Assembly (NCBI GenBank): GCA_910585785.1
Contig: CAJUEV010000003.1
Location: 1 to 64,000, forward strand
Direction: 5' to 3'
DNA length: 64,000 nucleotides
From: an uncultured Christensenella sp.
GTDB taxonomy: Bacteria > Bacillota > Clostridia > Christensenellales > Borkfalkiaceae
Below the pieces are notes generated by a model that searched no databases, was not told where the DNA came from, and saw only the letters and a list, made by a program, of their open reading frames with translations. Both the position numbers and the translations under genes were made by a program. Below are positions 56,218 to 64,000 of the stretch, in pieces (the first letter of the stretch is position 1; every line of letters starts with the position of its first letter).

Positions 56218-58827
56218 ATGAATTTTAAGTTAAATTACGAAATTTGCGACGGCGTTGAAAAGTTGGAAAGAGAAATTGCGAGAGTACGCAAGGCTCAGCA
56301 ACAGTTTGCAACGTTTTCGCAGGAACAGGTGGACAAAATTTTCTTTGCCTGCGCGGTTGCCGCAAACAAAGCAAGGATTCCTCTTGCAAGACTTGCCGTT
56401 GAAGAAACGGGTATGGGCGTTGTTGAAGATAAAGTTATCAAAAATCACTACGCCGCCGAATACATTTACAACAAATACCGCACGGTTAAAACCTGCGGAG
56501 TTATAGAGGAAGATAAGGCTTACGGCACAATAAAAATCGCCGACCCTATCGGCATTGTCGGCGCGGTAATTCCCACCACAAACCCCACGTCCACGGCAAT
56601 TTTTAAAACTTTGCTTTGCCTTAAAACGCGTAACGGCTGTATAATAAGTCCCCATCCCCGCGCAAAAAATTCAACGATTGCCGCGGCGAAAATTGTTTAT
56701 GAAGCGGCTGTTGAAGCAGGCGCTCCCGAAGGAATTATCAGCTGGATTGACGTGCCCAGTCTTGATATGACGGCGCTTTTGATGAAGGAAGTGGATACAA
56801 TTCTTGCAACCGGCGGTCCCGGTATGGTTAAAGCGGCTTATTCAAGCGGTAAACCCGCAATCGGCGTTGGCGCGGGCAACACTCCTGCGATTATCGACGA
56901 AAGTGCGGACGTTTTGCTTGCGGTAAACTCAATAATCCATTCCAAAACTTTTGATAACGGTATGATTTGCGCTTCCGAGCAGTCGGTTATAGTCGCAAAT
57001 AAAATATACGACAAAGTCAAAAAAGAATTCGCTTTGCGCGGTTGCTATTTCCTTAAAGGCGAAGAACTTGACAAAGTCAGAAAGACTATAATCATAAACG
57101 GTTCGCTCAACGCGAAAATAGTAGGTCAAAGCGCGAAGAAAATTGCTACGCTTGCCGGGGTGGACGTTCCCGACGCCGCAAAAATTCTTATAGGCGAAGT
57201 GGACAGCGTGGAACTTTCCGAGGAATTCGCTCACGAAAAACTTTCTCCCGTGCTTGCAATGTACCGTGCCGAAAATTTTGCGGACGCTCTTAACAAGGCG
57301 GAAAAACTTATTGCGGACGGCGGATACGGACATACCTCGTCGCTTTATATAAACGTTACTACCGGCAAGGAAAAGATTGAAGAATTCGGCGAAAGAATGA
57401 AAACCTGTCGTATTCTTATAAACACTCCTTCGTCCCACGGCGGTATCGGCGATTTGTACAACTTCAAACTTGCGCCTTCGCTTACGCTCGGGTGCGGAAG
57501 CTGGGGCGGGAACTCGGTTTCCGAAAACGTTGGAGTAAAACATCTTTTAAATATAAAAACCGTTGCCGAAAGGAGAGAGAATATGCTGTGGTTCAGAGCG
57601 CCCCAGAAAGTATATATAAAGAAAGGATGCCTGCCCGTCGCGCTTGACGAATTAAAGACGGTTATGGGCAAGAAAAAAGCGTTTTTGGTAACCGACAGTT
57701 TCCTGTACAACAACGGATTTACCAAGTGCATTACTGACAAACTCGACGAAATGGGTATAGCCCATCAGACGTTCTTCGACGTCGCTCCCGACCCCACGCT
57801 TGCCTGCGCGATAGAAGGCACAAAGCAGATGAAAGCGTTTGCGCCCGACACTATAATAGCGCTCGGCGGCGGCAGCGCAATGGACGCGGCTAAAATTATG
57901 TGGGTTATGTACGAGCATCCCGAAGTTGACTTTATGGATATGGCTATGCGCTTTGTGGATATAAGAAAGCGTATTTACACCTTCCCCAAAATGGGCGAAA
58001 AAGCATACTTTATCGCTATTCCCACCTCGGCGGGTACCGGCTCGGAAGTTACGCCTTTCGCGGTTATTACCGACGAAAAGACGTGCGTAAAATATCCCCT
58101 TGCCGATTACGAACTTATGCCCAATATGGCTGTAATAGATACCGATTTGCATATGTCGGCTCCTAAGGGACTTACCGCCGCTTCCGGTATTGACGCGGTT
58201 ACCCACGCTTTGGAAGCATACGCTTCGGTTATGGCTACCGATTATACCGACGGACTTGCTTTGCAGGCTTTGAAAGTAATATTCAAATATCTTCCTTCCG
58301 CTTATGATAACGGACAGACGGACGTGGAAGCAAGAGAGAAAATGGCAAATGCTGCAACTATGGCTGGTATGGCGTTTGCAAACGCATTCCTCGGCGTATG
58401 CCACTCTATGGCGCATAAACTCGGCGCGTTCCATCATTTGCCCCACGGCGTTGCAAACGCGCTTATGATTGACGAAGTTATCAGGTTCAACTCTGCGGAA
58501 GCGCCCGCAAAAATGGGCACGTTCAGCCAGTACGCTTATCCCAAAACTTTAAGAAGATATGCGGAAGTTGCCGAAGGGCTTGGCATAAGCGGTAAAAACG
58601 ACGAAGAAAAGGTAAACAACCTTATTAAAGCGATTGATAAACTAAAATCGCAAGTCGGCATCAAAAAGTGCATCAAAGACTACGGCATAGACGAAAAAGA
58701 TTTCCTTGACCGTCTTGACGATATGGTAGAGCAGGCGTTTGACGACCAGTGCACGGGCGCCAATCCCAGATATCCTTTGATGAGCGAAATCAAGCAGATG
58801 TATCTCAACGCATACTACGGAAAATAA
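56218..58827 (+). CDS. adhE: Bifunctional acetaldehyde-CoA/alcohol dehydrogenase
   Basis: This 869-residue fermentative enzyme reduces acetyl-CoA to ethanol and regenerates NAD+. The N-terminal aldehyde dehydrogenase has the PTTNPTSTAIFKTLLCLK region, ATGGPGMVKAAYSSGKP and the active-site Cys in GMICASEQSV. The C-terminal iron-dependent alcohol dehydrogenase has ALGGGSAMDAAKIMW, PTSAGTGSEVTPFAVITD and the iron-binding histidines in CHSMAHKLGAFHHLPHG. Length is canonical. It likely forms spirosomes. AGGAG precedes ATG 56218. A phosphotransferase gene follows after 13 bases. Confidence 0.97.
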   Translation: MNFKLNYEICDGVEKLEREIARVRKAQQQFATFSQEQVDKIFFACAVAANKARIPLARLAVEETGMGVVEDKVIKNHYAAEYIYNKYRTVKTCGVIEEDKAYGTIKIADPIGIVGAVIPTTNPTSTAIFKTLLCLKTRNGCIISPHPRAKNSTIAAAKIVYEAAVEAGAPEGIISWIDVPSLDMTALLMKEVDTILATGGPGMVKAAYSSGKPAIGVGAGNTPAIIDESADVLLAVNSIIHSKTFDNGMICASEQSVIVANKIYDKVKKEFALRGCYFLKGEELDKVRKTIIINGSLNAKIVGQSAKKIATLAGVDVPDAAKILIGEVDSVELSEEFAHEKLSPVLAMYRAENFADALNKAEKLIADGGYGHTSSLYINVTTGKEKIEEFGERMKTCRILINTPSSHGGIGDLYNFKLAPSLTLGCGSWGGNSVSENVGVKHLLNIKTVAERRENMLWFRAPQKVYIKKGCLPVALDELKTVMGKKKAFLVTDSFLYNNGFTKCITDKLDEMGIAHQTFFDVAPDPTLACAIEGTKQMKAFAPDTIIALGGGSAMDAAKIMWVMYEHPEVDFMDMAMRFVDIRKRIYTFPKMGEKAYFIAIPTSAGTGSEVTPFAVITDEKTCVKYPLADYELMPNMAVIDTDLHMSAPKGLTAASGIDAVTHALEAYASVMATDYTDGLALQALKVIFKYLPSAYDNGQTDVEAREKMANAATMAGMAFANAFLGVCHSMAHKLGAFHHLPHGVANALMIDEVIRFNSAEAPAKMGTFSQYAYPKTLRRYAEVAEGLGISGKNDEEKVNNLIKAIDKLKSQVGIKKCIKDYGIDEKDFLDRLDDMVEQAFDDQCTGANPRYPLMSEIKQMYLNAYYGK

Positions 58828-58840
58828 GGAGGAAAAATAA

Positions 58841-59596
58841 ATGAATAAGCAAAATCTGGTTTTTGAAAGACCCGACAAAAAGATTTACCGCGACGGCGAT
58901 AAACTTATCAAGGTTTTTGACGAAAGCTATTCCAAAGCAAACATTCTTAACGAGGCTTTGAATCACGCAAGGGTTGAGGAGACGGATTTAAACGTTCCCA
59001 AACTTCAAGCGGTGCAGGTTGTGGACGGCAAATGGGCGATTATTCTCGATTATATCGAGGGAAAGACGTTGCAGGATTTAATGGACGCTCATCCCGAAAA
59101 GGAAGACGAATATTTAAATCTTTTTGTCGACTTGCAGTTGAACGCGCTTTCCAAAAAAGTGCCTATGCTCAATAAATTGAGAGATAAATTTCAGGCGAAA
59201 ATTTCCGCTACGGCAGATATACTTGACGCAACCACCCGTTACGATTTGCATACCCGTCTTGACTCTATGCCTAAACACACTCACTTGTGCCACGGCGACT
59301 TTAACCCTACAAATATTATAATCACAAAGGACGGCACTCCGTATATAATCGACTGGTCGCACGCAACGCAGGGCAACTCGTCGGCGGACGTGGCAAGAAC
59401 GTATCTTTTGTTTTATCTTGCGGGTAAAGAAGCCCTCGGCGACAAATACTTAAAACTTTTCTGCAAAAAAAGCGACATCGCCATTCAGTACGTTCAGCGC
59501 TGGATACCTATTGTTGCGGCATCCCGCCTTACAAAAGCACCCAAAGCGGAGGAAGAATTCCTTCGCCGCTGGATTGACGTTGTTGAATACGAATAA
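58841..59596 (+). CDS. APH/choline-kinase-like phosphotransferase
   Basis: This 251-residue protein-kinase-fold phosphotransferase has catalytic loop LCHGDFNPTNII (about residues 147-158) and metal-binding IIDWSHATQGN (about 166-176), as in the aminoglycoside/choline phosphotransferase family. N-terminal strands with KIYRDGDKLIKVFD form the nucleotide-binding lobe. The substrate is unknown. AAGGAGG precedes ATG, and only 13 bases separate it from adhE, so it is probably in the same operon. Confidence 0.85.
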   Translation: MNKQNLVFERPDKKIYRDGDKLIKVFDESYSKANILNEALNHARVEETDLNVPKLQAVQVVDGKWAIILDYIEGKTLQDLMDAHPEKEDEYLNLFVDLQLNALSKKVPMLNKLRDKFQAKISATADILDATTRYDLHTRLDSMPKHTHLCHGDFNPTNIIITKDGTPYIIDWSHATQGNSSADVARTYLLFYLAGKEALGDKYLKLFCKKSDIAIQYVQRWIPIVAASRLTKAPKAEEEFLRRWIDVVEYE

Positions 59597-59611
59597 TTTA
59601 AATTTTTAATT

Positions 59612-59646
59612 AAAAGGCTTGGCATAAAACCGAGCCTTTTGTATTT
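59612..59646 (+). terminator. Terminator of the adhE operon
   Basis: An 11-bp stem (59612-59622 with 59630-59640, one wobble) is followed by T-rich sequence. Confidence 0.78.
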
Positions 59647-59729
59647 TACAATTGCAATTTATTTTGTAACAAAACGCCGATTATAAACTGACGTATAACG
59701 TCTATAAGTCGGGTGTAAAGGAAAAACCA

Positions 59730-59966
59730 ATGAAAAAAATTATGTGCTTTGCCGCCGTAGAATTTGTCGACGACCCGAATGTTAAGGGAATGACTTACTG
59801 GTATTTATGCGATTTCGAAAGCGTTAAAGAGGGGAGTAAAGCGATTGCGCCGTTAGGCAGACACAATAACGAGCAAACGGGTATTGTAAGAAAAGTTATT
59901 TTCGCCGACGAAAGCGGCGCGCCTTTTCCGTTGCAATATATAAAAAAAATAAGAAAAATTTTATAA
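59730..59966 (+). CDS. Small protein resembling the PriA 3'-DNA-binding domain
   Basis: This 78-residue protein is almost all beta-strand: FAAVEFVDDPNVKGMTYWYLC, then VKEGSKAIAPLGRHNNEQTGIVRKVIF, then APFPLQYIKKI. The order (tYxY, G-x-x-V-x-x-P-G/F-G, G-I-V, A-x-P-L-x-x-I-K) resembles the 3'BD domain of primosomal protein PriA without the rest. It may be a stand-alone domain of unknown role. The assignment is inference. No strong Shine-Dalgarno (AAGGAAA) is seen. It ends before a bidirectional terminator. Confidence 0.55.
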   Translation: MKKIMCFAAVEFVDDPNVKGMTYWYLCDFESVKEGSKAIAPLGRHNNEQTGIVRKVIFADESGAPFPLQYIKKIRKIL

Positions 59967-59969
59967 TAA

Positions 59970-60004
59970 AAATCCCCCGACGGATAAAATCAGTCGGGGG
60001 GTTT
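59970..60004. terminator. Bidirectional terminator
   Basis: A GC-rich stem of about 12 bp (59970-59981 with 59993-60004) sits between the rightward small gene and the leftward SDR gene, with A/T runs on both sides. Confidence 0.85.
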
Positions 60005-60029
60005 ATCTTTGTTTAATTAAAAATGTAGA

Positions 60030-60833
60030 TTACGGTCTTTGACCCATTCCGCCTTCCAAAGTAAGCGTTTCGCCCGACATATATTTAAAGTCAGGTGAAG
60101 CAAGCTGAACGCACACTCTGCCGATTTCAAGTTCGGAATTGCCGTAATGTCCCATAGGCGGCATATGCACGTTTGCAGCAAACGCTTCGGGGTTATATTC
60201 TTTCCATTGTTCAAGTTGGGATGTCCAGGCAAGCGGACATATTACGTTTACGTTTATGCCGTCTTTGCCCCATTCAGTCGCAGCAACGCGGGTAAGTCCG
60301 CGTATGCCCTCTTTTGCGGCGGCGTAGGCGCACTGTCCGTAGTTGCCGAAAAGTCCCGCGCCGCTTGCAAAATTTATAACCGAACCCTTTGTCTTGCAAA
60401 GGTGGGGGTAACAAGCTTTCATATAATAAAATGCGGAGTATAATCCCGAATAAAGCGCCAAATCAAATTGCTCGGTGGTGTGGTTTGCAAGCGTAACGCC
60501 TGAGGCGGAAGCCTGCGCGTTGTTAATCAAAACGTCTATTCTGCCGAATTCCGCAATAGTTTTGTTGACTACGTCATTAACCGTTTTTTCGTTGTCCGCG
60601 CCGGAGTTTATATCCGCCGCTAAAATAAGCACCTTTATTTTGTAAAGTCTTTCAAGTTCTTCCTTTGCTTCTTCAAGTTTTTTAACGTTTCTTCCAGTCA
60701 ATACAAGATTTGCGCCTTCCTTTGCGTAAGCTATTGCAATTCCGTAACCAATCGAGCCTGCCGAACCGTCCTTTAAAGGCGCCGCGCGCCCACCGCCTGT
60801 AATAATTGCCGTTTTGCCCTTTAAAAAGCCCAT
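60030..60833 (-). CDS. SDR family oxidoreductase with glycine-loop insertion
   Basis: This 267-residue NAD(P)-dependent short-chain dehydrogenase has its catalytic residues in place: Asn in LINNAQASA, Ser in INFASGAG, and Tyr/Lys in YAAAKEGIRG. The C-terminal segment SGETLTLEGGM is typical. The N-terminal coenzyme motif is interrupted: ITGGGR is followed by about ten extra residues (AAPLKDGSAG) before SIGYGIA. It acts on an unknown alcohol or ketone; fatty-acyl, sugar or steroid substrates are possible. ATG 60833 with AAGGAG upstream is chosen over a longer frame. Confidence 0.88.
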   Translation of the reverse strand: MGFLKGKTAIITGGGRAAPLKDGSAGSIGYGIAIAYAKEGANLVLTGRNVKKLEEAKEELERLYKIKVLILAADINSGADNEKTVNDVVNKTIAEFGRIDVLINNAQASASGVTLANHTTEQFDLALYSGLYSAFYYMKACYPHLCKTKGSVINFASGAGLFGNYGQCAYAAAKEGIRGLTRVAATEWGKDGINVNVICPLAWTSQLEQWKEYNPEAFAANVHMPPMGHYGNSELEIGRVCVQLASPDFKYMSGETLTLEGGMGQRP

Positions 60834-60948
60834 AATTTTTCTCCTTATAAATAAATTAAAACTTTCCAAATCAGTTGTTTTGGTATTTTAATTTTAACAC
60901 TTTTTGGCATTATGTCAATAGCAAGAAATATAATGGCGAAATATGATA

Positions 60949-60977
60949 TTGACAGTTAGTTGCGCAAGTGATAAAAT
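60949..60977 (+). promoter_or_regulatory. Sigma-A promoter of nfnAB
   Basis: TTGACA (60949-60954), 17 bases and TAAAAT (60972-60977) preceded by TGA, an extended -10. The leader of about 35 bases has AAGGAG. Confidence 0.8.
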
Positions 60978-61018
60978 AAGAAAAAAGTTTAACAAATATA
61001 TTCCGCAAGGAGTGCAAT

Positions 61019-61861
61019 ATGTATAAAATAGTAAAAAAGCGGGAACTCAACTCGACCGTAACTATGATGGATATTTACGCGCCGCTTGTAGCAAAAAAAG
61101 CGCAGGCGGGGCAGTTTATTATTTTACGAGTGGATGAAGAAGGCGAAAGAATACCTTTGACCGTCGCCGGTTTTGACAGAGAGGCGGGCACGGTAAAAAT
61201 TATTTTCCAAATTGTCGGCGCCACTACGATGATGCTTAACGCCAAAAACGAGGGGGAAAGCATAACGGATTTTGTAGGACCTTTGGGCTGCCCCACCCGT
61301 ACAGACGGAGTAAAAAAAGTTTGTATTGTGGGCGGAGGCGTCGGCTGCGCAATAGCGTTGCCCGTTGCGCAAAAGTTTAAATCGCTCGGGTGCGAAGTTC
61401 ATTCTATCATAGGTTTCAGAAGCAAAGATTTGCTTATTCTCGAAGACGAGTTTGCAGCCTGTTCGGATAAACTTACAATTATGACGGACGACGGCAGTTA
61501 CGGGCGCCAAGGCGTGGTTACCGTGCCGTTGAAAGAGGCGATTGAAAGCGGCGAAAAGTATGACGAAGTTATAGCAATAGGACCGCTTGTTATGATGAAG
61601 TATGTGGTTGCCACTACAAAGCCGTTTAATATAAAAACTACCGTTTCTATGAATCCCATTATGATTGACGGAACGGGTATGTGCGGCGGCTGTCGGCTTA
61701 CCGTCGGCGGAAAGACGAAATTTGCGTGTGTGGACGGACCGGACTTTAACGGGTTTGAAGTTGATTTTGACGAGGCGACAGCCCGTGCGGACGCTTACGC
61801 GCAATTTGAAAAAGCGGAAAGAGAAAAGTTTTGCAATCTTTTCAAAAAGGAGGCAAATTAA
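61019..61861 (+). CDS. nfnA: NfnA, FAD/[2Fe-2S] subunit of NADH-dependent ferredoxin:NADP oxidoreductase
   Basis: This 280-residue ferredoxin-NADP reductase-like subunit has an FAD-binding barrel (GQFIILRVDEEGERIPLTVAG), an NAD-binding fold (CIVGGGVGCAIALPVA) and a C-terminal [2Fe-2S] site with cysteines in GTGMCGGCRLTV and FACVDGPDF. This matches the small subunit of NfnAB, which bifurcates electrons between NADH, ferredoxin and NADP. It is paired with nfnB, whose ATG overlaps its stop. Confidence 0.92.
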   Translation: MYKIVKKRELNSTVTMMDIYAPLVAKKAQAGQFIILRVDEEGERIPLTVAGFDREAGTVKIIFQIVGATTMMLNAKNEGESITDFVGPLGCPTRTDGVKKVCIVGGGVGCAIALPVAQKFKSLGCEVHSIIGFRSKDLLILEDEFAACSDKLTIMTDDGSYGRQGVVTVPLKEAIESGEKYDEVIAIGPLVMMKYVVATTKPFNIKTTVSMNPIMIDGTGMCGGCRLTVGGKTKFACVDGPDFNGFEVDFDEATARADAYAQFEKAEREKFCNLFKKEAN

Positions 61862-63273
61862 TGGCTTTACAACCTCAAAAACACCCTATGCCTGTGCAAA
61901 AGCCGGAGGTAAGGGCAAAAAATTTTGAAGAAGTTGCGCAAGGTTATGACGAAAAAACGGCGGTAGCGGAAGCGCAAAGGTGTTTAAATTGCAAAAATAA
62001 ACCCTGCGTAGAGGGTTGTCCTGTAAATATCGCCATTCCGGACTTTATTTCCAAAGTAAAGACGGGTGATTTTGAAGAAGCATACAATATTATTTCGCAA
62101 AGTTCGTCCTTGCCCGCCGTGTGCGGCAGAGTTTGCCCTCAGGAAACGCAGTGCGAAAGCAAGTGCACGTTGGGCATAAAATTTCAACCCGTCGGCATTG
62201 GCAGGATAGAAAGGTTTGTTGCGGACTGGCACAACGCAAATTATAAGGGAGAACCCAAAATTCCCGCGCAAAACGGACATAAAGTTGCGGTAGTCGGCTC
62301 GGGACCTTCGGGACTGACTTGCGCTGGCGATTTGGCAAAAAAGGGATATAAAGTGACCGTGTTCGAGGCGCTGCACCTTGCGGGCGGCGTGCTTGTTTAC
62401 GGCATACCGGAGTTCAGACTACCAAAAAAAATAGTCGAAAAAGAAGTTGAAACGCTTAAAAAATACGGAGTAGACATTGAAACCAACGTTGTAATAGGCA
62501 AAACCGTAACCGTTGACGAACTGTTTGAAGAAGGTTACGAAGCGGTATTTATAGGCTCGGGAGCAGGGCTGCCTAGGTTTATGGGAATATCGGGCGAAAG
62601 TTTGAAGGGAGTTTATTCCGCAAACGAATTTCTGACAAGAGCCAATCTTATGAAGGCGTATAAATCGGACGCGCAAACGCCCATAATGAGGGCAAAAAAA
62701 GTCGCGGTTGTGGGCGGCGGCAACGTTGCTATGGACGCAGCCAGGACGGCTTTGAGGCTGGGCGCCGAAACCGTTTACATCGTATACCGCCGTTCAATGG
62801 AAGAATTGCCAGCGCGTAAGGAAGAAGTGGAACACGCCGAGGAAGAGGGAATTAAATTCGAAATTTTGCGCAATCCCGTCGAAATTTTGGGATATAAAAA
62901 CGAAAACGACAAGCGCGACCCTAAAAACGGCTTTGTTACCGGATTGAAACTTATCAAGTGCGAGTTGGGCGAACCGGACGAAAAAGGCAGAAGGCGCCCT
63001 GTTGAAATTGCGGGCAGCGAGTATGTTTTACCTGTCGACTGCGTTATTATGGCTATCGGCACAAGTCCCAATCCGCTTATAAAAAATACGACGGCGGGGC
63101 TGGAAGTAAACAGGCACGGCGGAATTATAGTGGAGGAAAGCACCGGCAAAACCTCTAAAAACGCCGTTTATGCCGGAGGCGACGCCGTTACGGGCGCAGC
63201 CACCGTAATACTTGCAATGGGCGCGGGAAAGACCGCCGCGAAAGCGATAGACGAATATATTTGTAAAAAATAG
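61861..63273 (+). CDS. nfnB: NfnB, glutamate synthase small-subunit-like FAD/4Fe-4S protein
   Basis: This 470-residue protein binds two 4Fe-4S clusters through CLNCKNKPCVEGCP and CGRVCPQETQCESKC, then has two dinucleotide folds: VAVVGSGPSGLTCAGDL for the bifurcating FAD and VAVVGGGNVAMDAARTAL for NADPH. The size and the nfnA neighbour point to NfnB and not to a true glutamate synthase, which would need a large GOGAT subunit. Activity is in the cytoplasm. AGGAGG precedes ATG 61861. Confidence 0.92.
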   Translation: MALQPQKHPMPVQKPEVRAKNFEEVAQGYDEKTAVAEAQRCLNCKNKPCVEGCPVNIAIPDFISKVKTGDFEEAYNIISQSSSLPAVCGRVCPQETQCESKCTLGIKFQPVGIGRIERFVADWHNANYKGEPKIPAQNGHKVAVVGSGPSGLTCAGDLAKKGYKVTVFEALHLAGGVLVYGIPEFRLPKKIVEKEVETLKKYGVDIETNVVIGKTVTVDELFEEGYEAVFIGSGAGLPRFMGISGESLKGVYSANEFLTRANLMKAYKSDAQTPIMRAKKVAVVGGGNVAMDAARTALRLGAETVYIVYRRSMEELPARKEEVEHAEEEGIKFEILRNPVEILGYKNENDKRDPKNGFVTGLKLIKCELGEPDEKGRRRPVEIAGSEYVLPVDCVIMAIGTSPNPLIKNTTAGLEVNRHGGIIVEESTGKTSKNAVYAGGDAVTGAATVILAMGAGKTAAKAIDEYICKK

Positions 63274-63307
63274 TATAATTAAGGAAAAAAGGCAAAAAAT
63301 ACCTTTT

Positions 63308-63724
63308 ATGGTAAACGTAAATATGGAAATAAACGAAGTATTTGATTACACCAAAGAAATAAACGTGTACAACGACGGCAATAAAACAAGTTATTGCGTG
63401 GGCGATAAGCCTTTTGAAGAAATTATGGTAAGCTGGAACGCGCTTTTGGAAGGCTCGCACCCGATGCCGGCGCTCGGCGTCAGCATCAATAAAGAAACGG
63501 TGCGCGAAATGCAGAAGGGGCTTTGGGTCGAGTTTGGGTTTGACGAAGTGTTGGAAGCCAACGGCTTGCCTTTTAAAAAACTCCTTGTCAACGTTTCGCA
63601 GGATTATTACGGCTTTAACTTAATCCGCTATAACACCCGCGGCGGGTATGACGGAAGATGTCTTTATATTGATTTGGTCGGCAGAAATATGACCGATTTT
63701 TATAACGTCGTCATAAATATTTAA
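63308..63724 (+). CDS. Hypothetical protein
   Basis: This 138-residue protein is not recognised. It has mixed alpha/beta character with a repeat of aromatic strands (VSQDYYGFNLIRYNTRGGYDGRCLYIDLVG) and no membrane helix or signal. A short hairpin AAAAGG/CCTTTT sits right before ATG 63308; ATG 63323 is an alternative start. It lies 34 bases after nfnB and may share its mRNA. Confidence 0.55.
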   Translation: MVNVNMEINEVFDYTKEINVYNDGNKTSYCVGDKPFEEIMVSWNALLEGSHPMPALGVSINKETVREMQKGLWVEFGFDEVLEANGLPFKKLLVNVSQDYYGFNLIRYNTRGGYDGRCLYIDLVGRNMTDFYNVVINI

Positions 63725-63752
63725 AATTTTTAAATTTAAGTATTTTTAACGC

Positions 63753-63786
63753 GCGGTGCGGATTTTTAACTTGATTTTTGCACCGC
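63753..63786 (+). terminator. Hairpin after the hypothetical gene
   Basis: GCGGTGC (63753-63759) pairs with GCACCGC (63780-63786), with a 20-base loop. T-rich DNA follows. It is a possible weak terminator. Confidence 0.45.
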
Positions 63787-63812
63787 AAATTTGTTTTACG
63801 TGAGGTGAATTT

Positions 63813-64000
63813 ATGAAGGACGCGCAAAAAACGATAGGCGCAATTGTCGACAAGCAGAAAATTTGTTATATTTCGTATTTGGACGAGGACGGGTACCCGC
63901 AAACAAGGGCTATGCTCAGACCGCGCGAAAGGGAAGGAATTAAAACTTTTTATTTAAGCACCAATACATCGTCTAATAAAGTCGGCAGGTTTATTCAAAA
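63813..64000 (+). CDS. Pyridoxamine 5'-phosphate oxidase family protein, N-terminal part
   Basis: This gene is cut by the window end; 62 codons are visible. MKDAQKTIGAIVDKQKICYISYLDEDGYPQTRAM followed by FYLSTNTSSNKVGRF is the opening of the flavin split-barrel (PNPOx-like) fold, where YPxTRxM and STNTSSNK contact FMN. Members reduce diverse small molecules or scavenge flavin. A GTGAGGTGA Shine-Dalgarno region precedes ATG 63813. Confidence 0.78.
   Translation, partial: MKDAQKTIGAIVDKQKICYISYLDEDGYPQTRAMLRPREREGIKTFYLSTNTSSNKVGRFIQ

Noticed and set aside
61861..63273. Glutamate synthase small subunit (gltD)
   Set aside because: The motifs match, but there is no large GOGAT subunit. The overlapping upstream gene is the NfnA-type FAD/[2Fe-2S] subunit, so NfnB is the better call.
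1..64000. CRISPR arrays, insertion sequences, prophage or integrase genes
   Set aside because: No regularly spaced direct repeats, transposase motifs, terminal inverted repeats or phage structural genes were seen in reading either strand.

Overview
The window looks like chromosome of an uncultured Clostridia-type member of the Bacillota, plausibly a gut lineage near Christensenellales. The phylum-level inference rests on several markers. These are a Spo0A homologue, a complete spoIIAA-spoIIAB-sigF operon, a SCIFF ranthipeptide cassette (scfA-scfB) placed between a yajC/TIGR04086 pair and secDF, a HemZ-type radical SAM protein, NfnAB, and a TadA-dependent-looking tRNA-Leu(AAG). Base composition is moderate and codon use is uniform. 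I see no prophage, insertion sequence, CRISPR array or rRNA operon, so this is mostly core genome with small accessory patches. The finer lineage is inference.

Layout: 1-450 holds four tRNA genes (Asp, Phe, Thr, Tyr). 450-4500 is a loose accessory stretch: a DJ-1/PfpI protein, Tag glycosylase, a P-loop kinase, a DHH-like unknown, a GNAT acetyltransferase and a small XRE regulator. 4708-6184 is the forespore sigma-F control operon. 6367-8509 carries an aminotransferase, a ferritin and a small membrane protein. 8703-13124 is ruvCAB-queA-tgt, followed by yajC, a TIGR04086 membrane protein, scfA, scfB, secD and secF. 18519-24939 is recJ, the bifunctional (p)ppGpp enzyme, an MBL hydrolase and hemZ. 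25127-27585 is rpsO and pnp, each with a structured leader. 27704-29134 encodes a membrane-anchored protein ending in a uL15-like domain. uvrB-uvrA, a ferritin-like protein, two flavoproteins, pyruvate kinase and RNase P RNA follow. 39733-42149 is a TetR-controlled ABC-2 exporter. 42424-50189 carries an M29 aminopeptidase, an rRNA methyltransferase, a heterodimeric ABC exporter and an ABC-F protein. 50337-51107 is spo0A. 51282-55002 has two tRNA-Leu genes around polA-coaE. The right end has adhE plus a small kinase, an SDR, nfnAB, a hypothetical gene and the start of a flavin-binding protein.

How the genes work together: Spo0A and the SpoIIA module are sporulation-control elements. Ruv, RecJ, UvrAB, PolA and Tag provide DNA repair. 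YajC, SecD and SecF belong to protein export, and the SCIFF genes sit inside that cluster. AdhE, NfnAB and pyruvate kinase fit fermentative redox balance.

Most interesting signals: (1) sigma-A promoters whose -10 box ends only 6 nt before the ATG (ruvC, polA and a methyltransferase) or 9-11 nt before it (an ABC exporter, uvrB, a kinase), all without a Shine-Dalgarno, which implies leaderless or near-leaderless mRNAs. (2) A SecD/SecF pair that appears to have lost both transmembrane aspartates needed for ion-driven function. (3) SCIFF and TIGR04086 genes framed by RNA hairpins that contain SD-like sequence. (4) A membrane-tethered uL15-like protein. (5) A Spo0A with an altered acidic pocket. 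(6) An identical 14-bp palindrome in the same register over the -10 boxes of adhE and an aminotransferase gene. All promoter, operator and hairpin calls were made by eye and none has been tested by computation.
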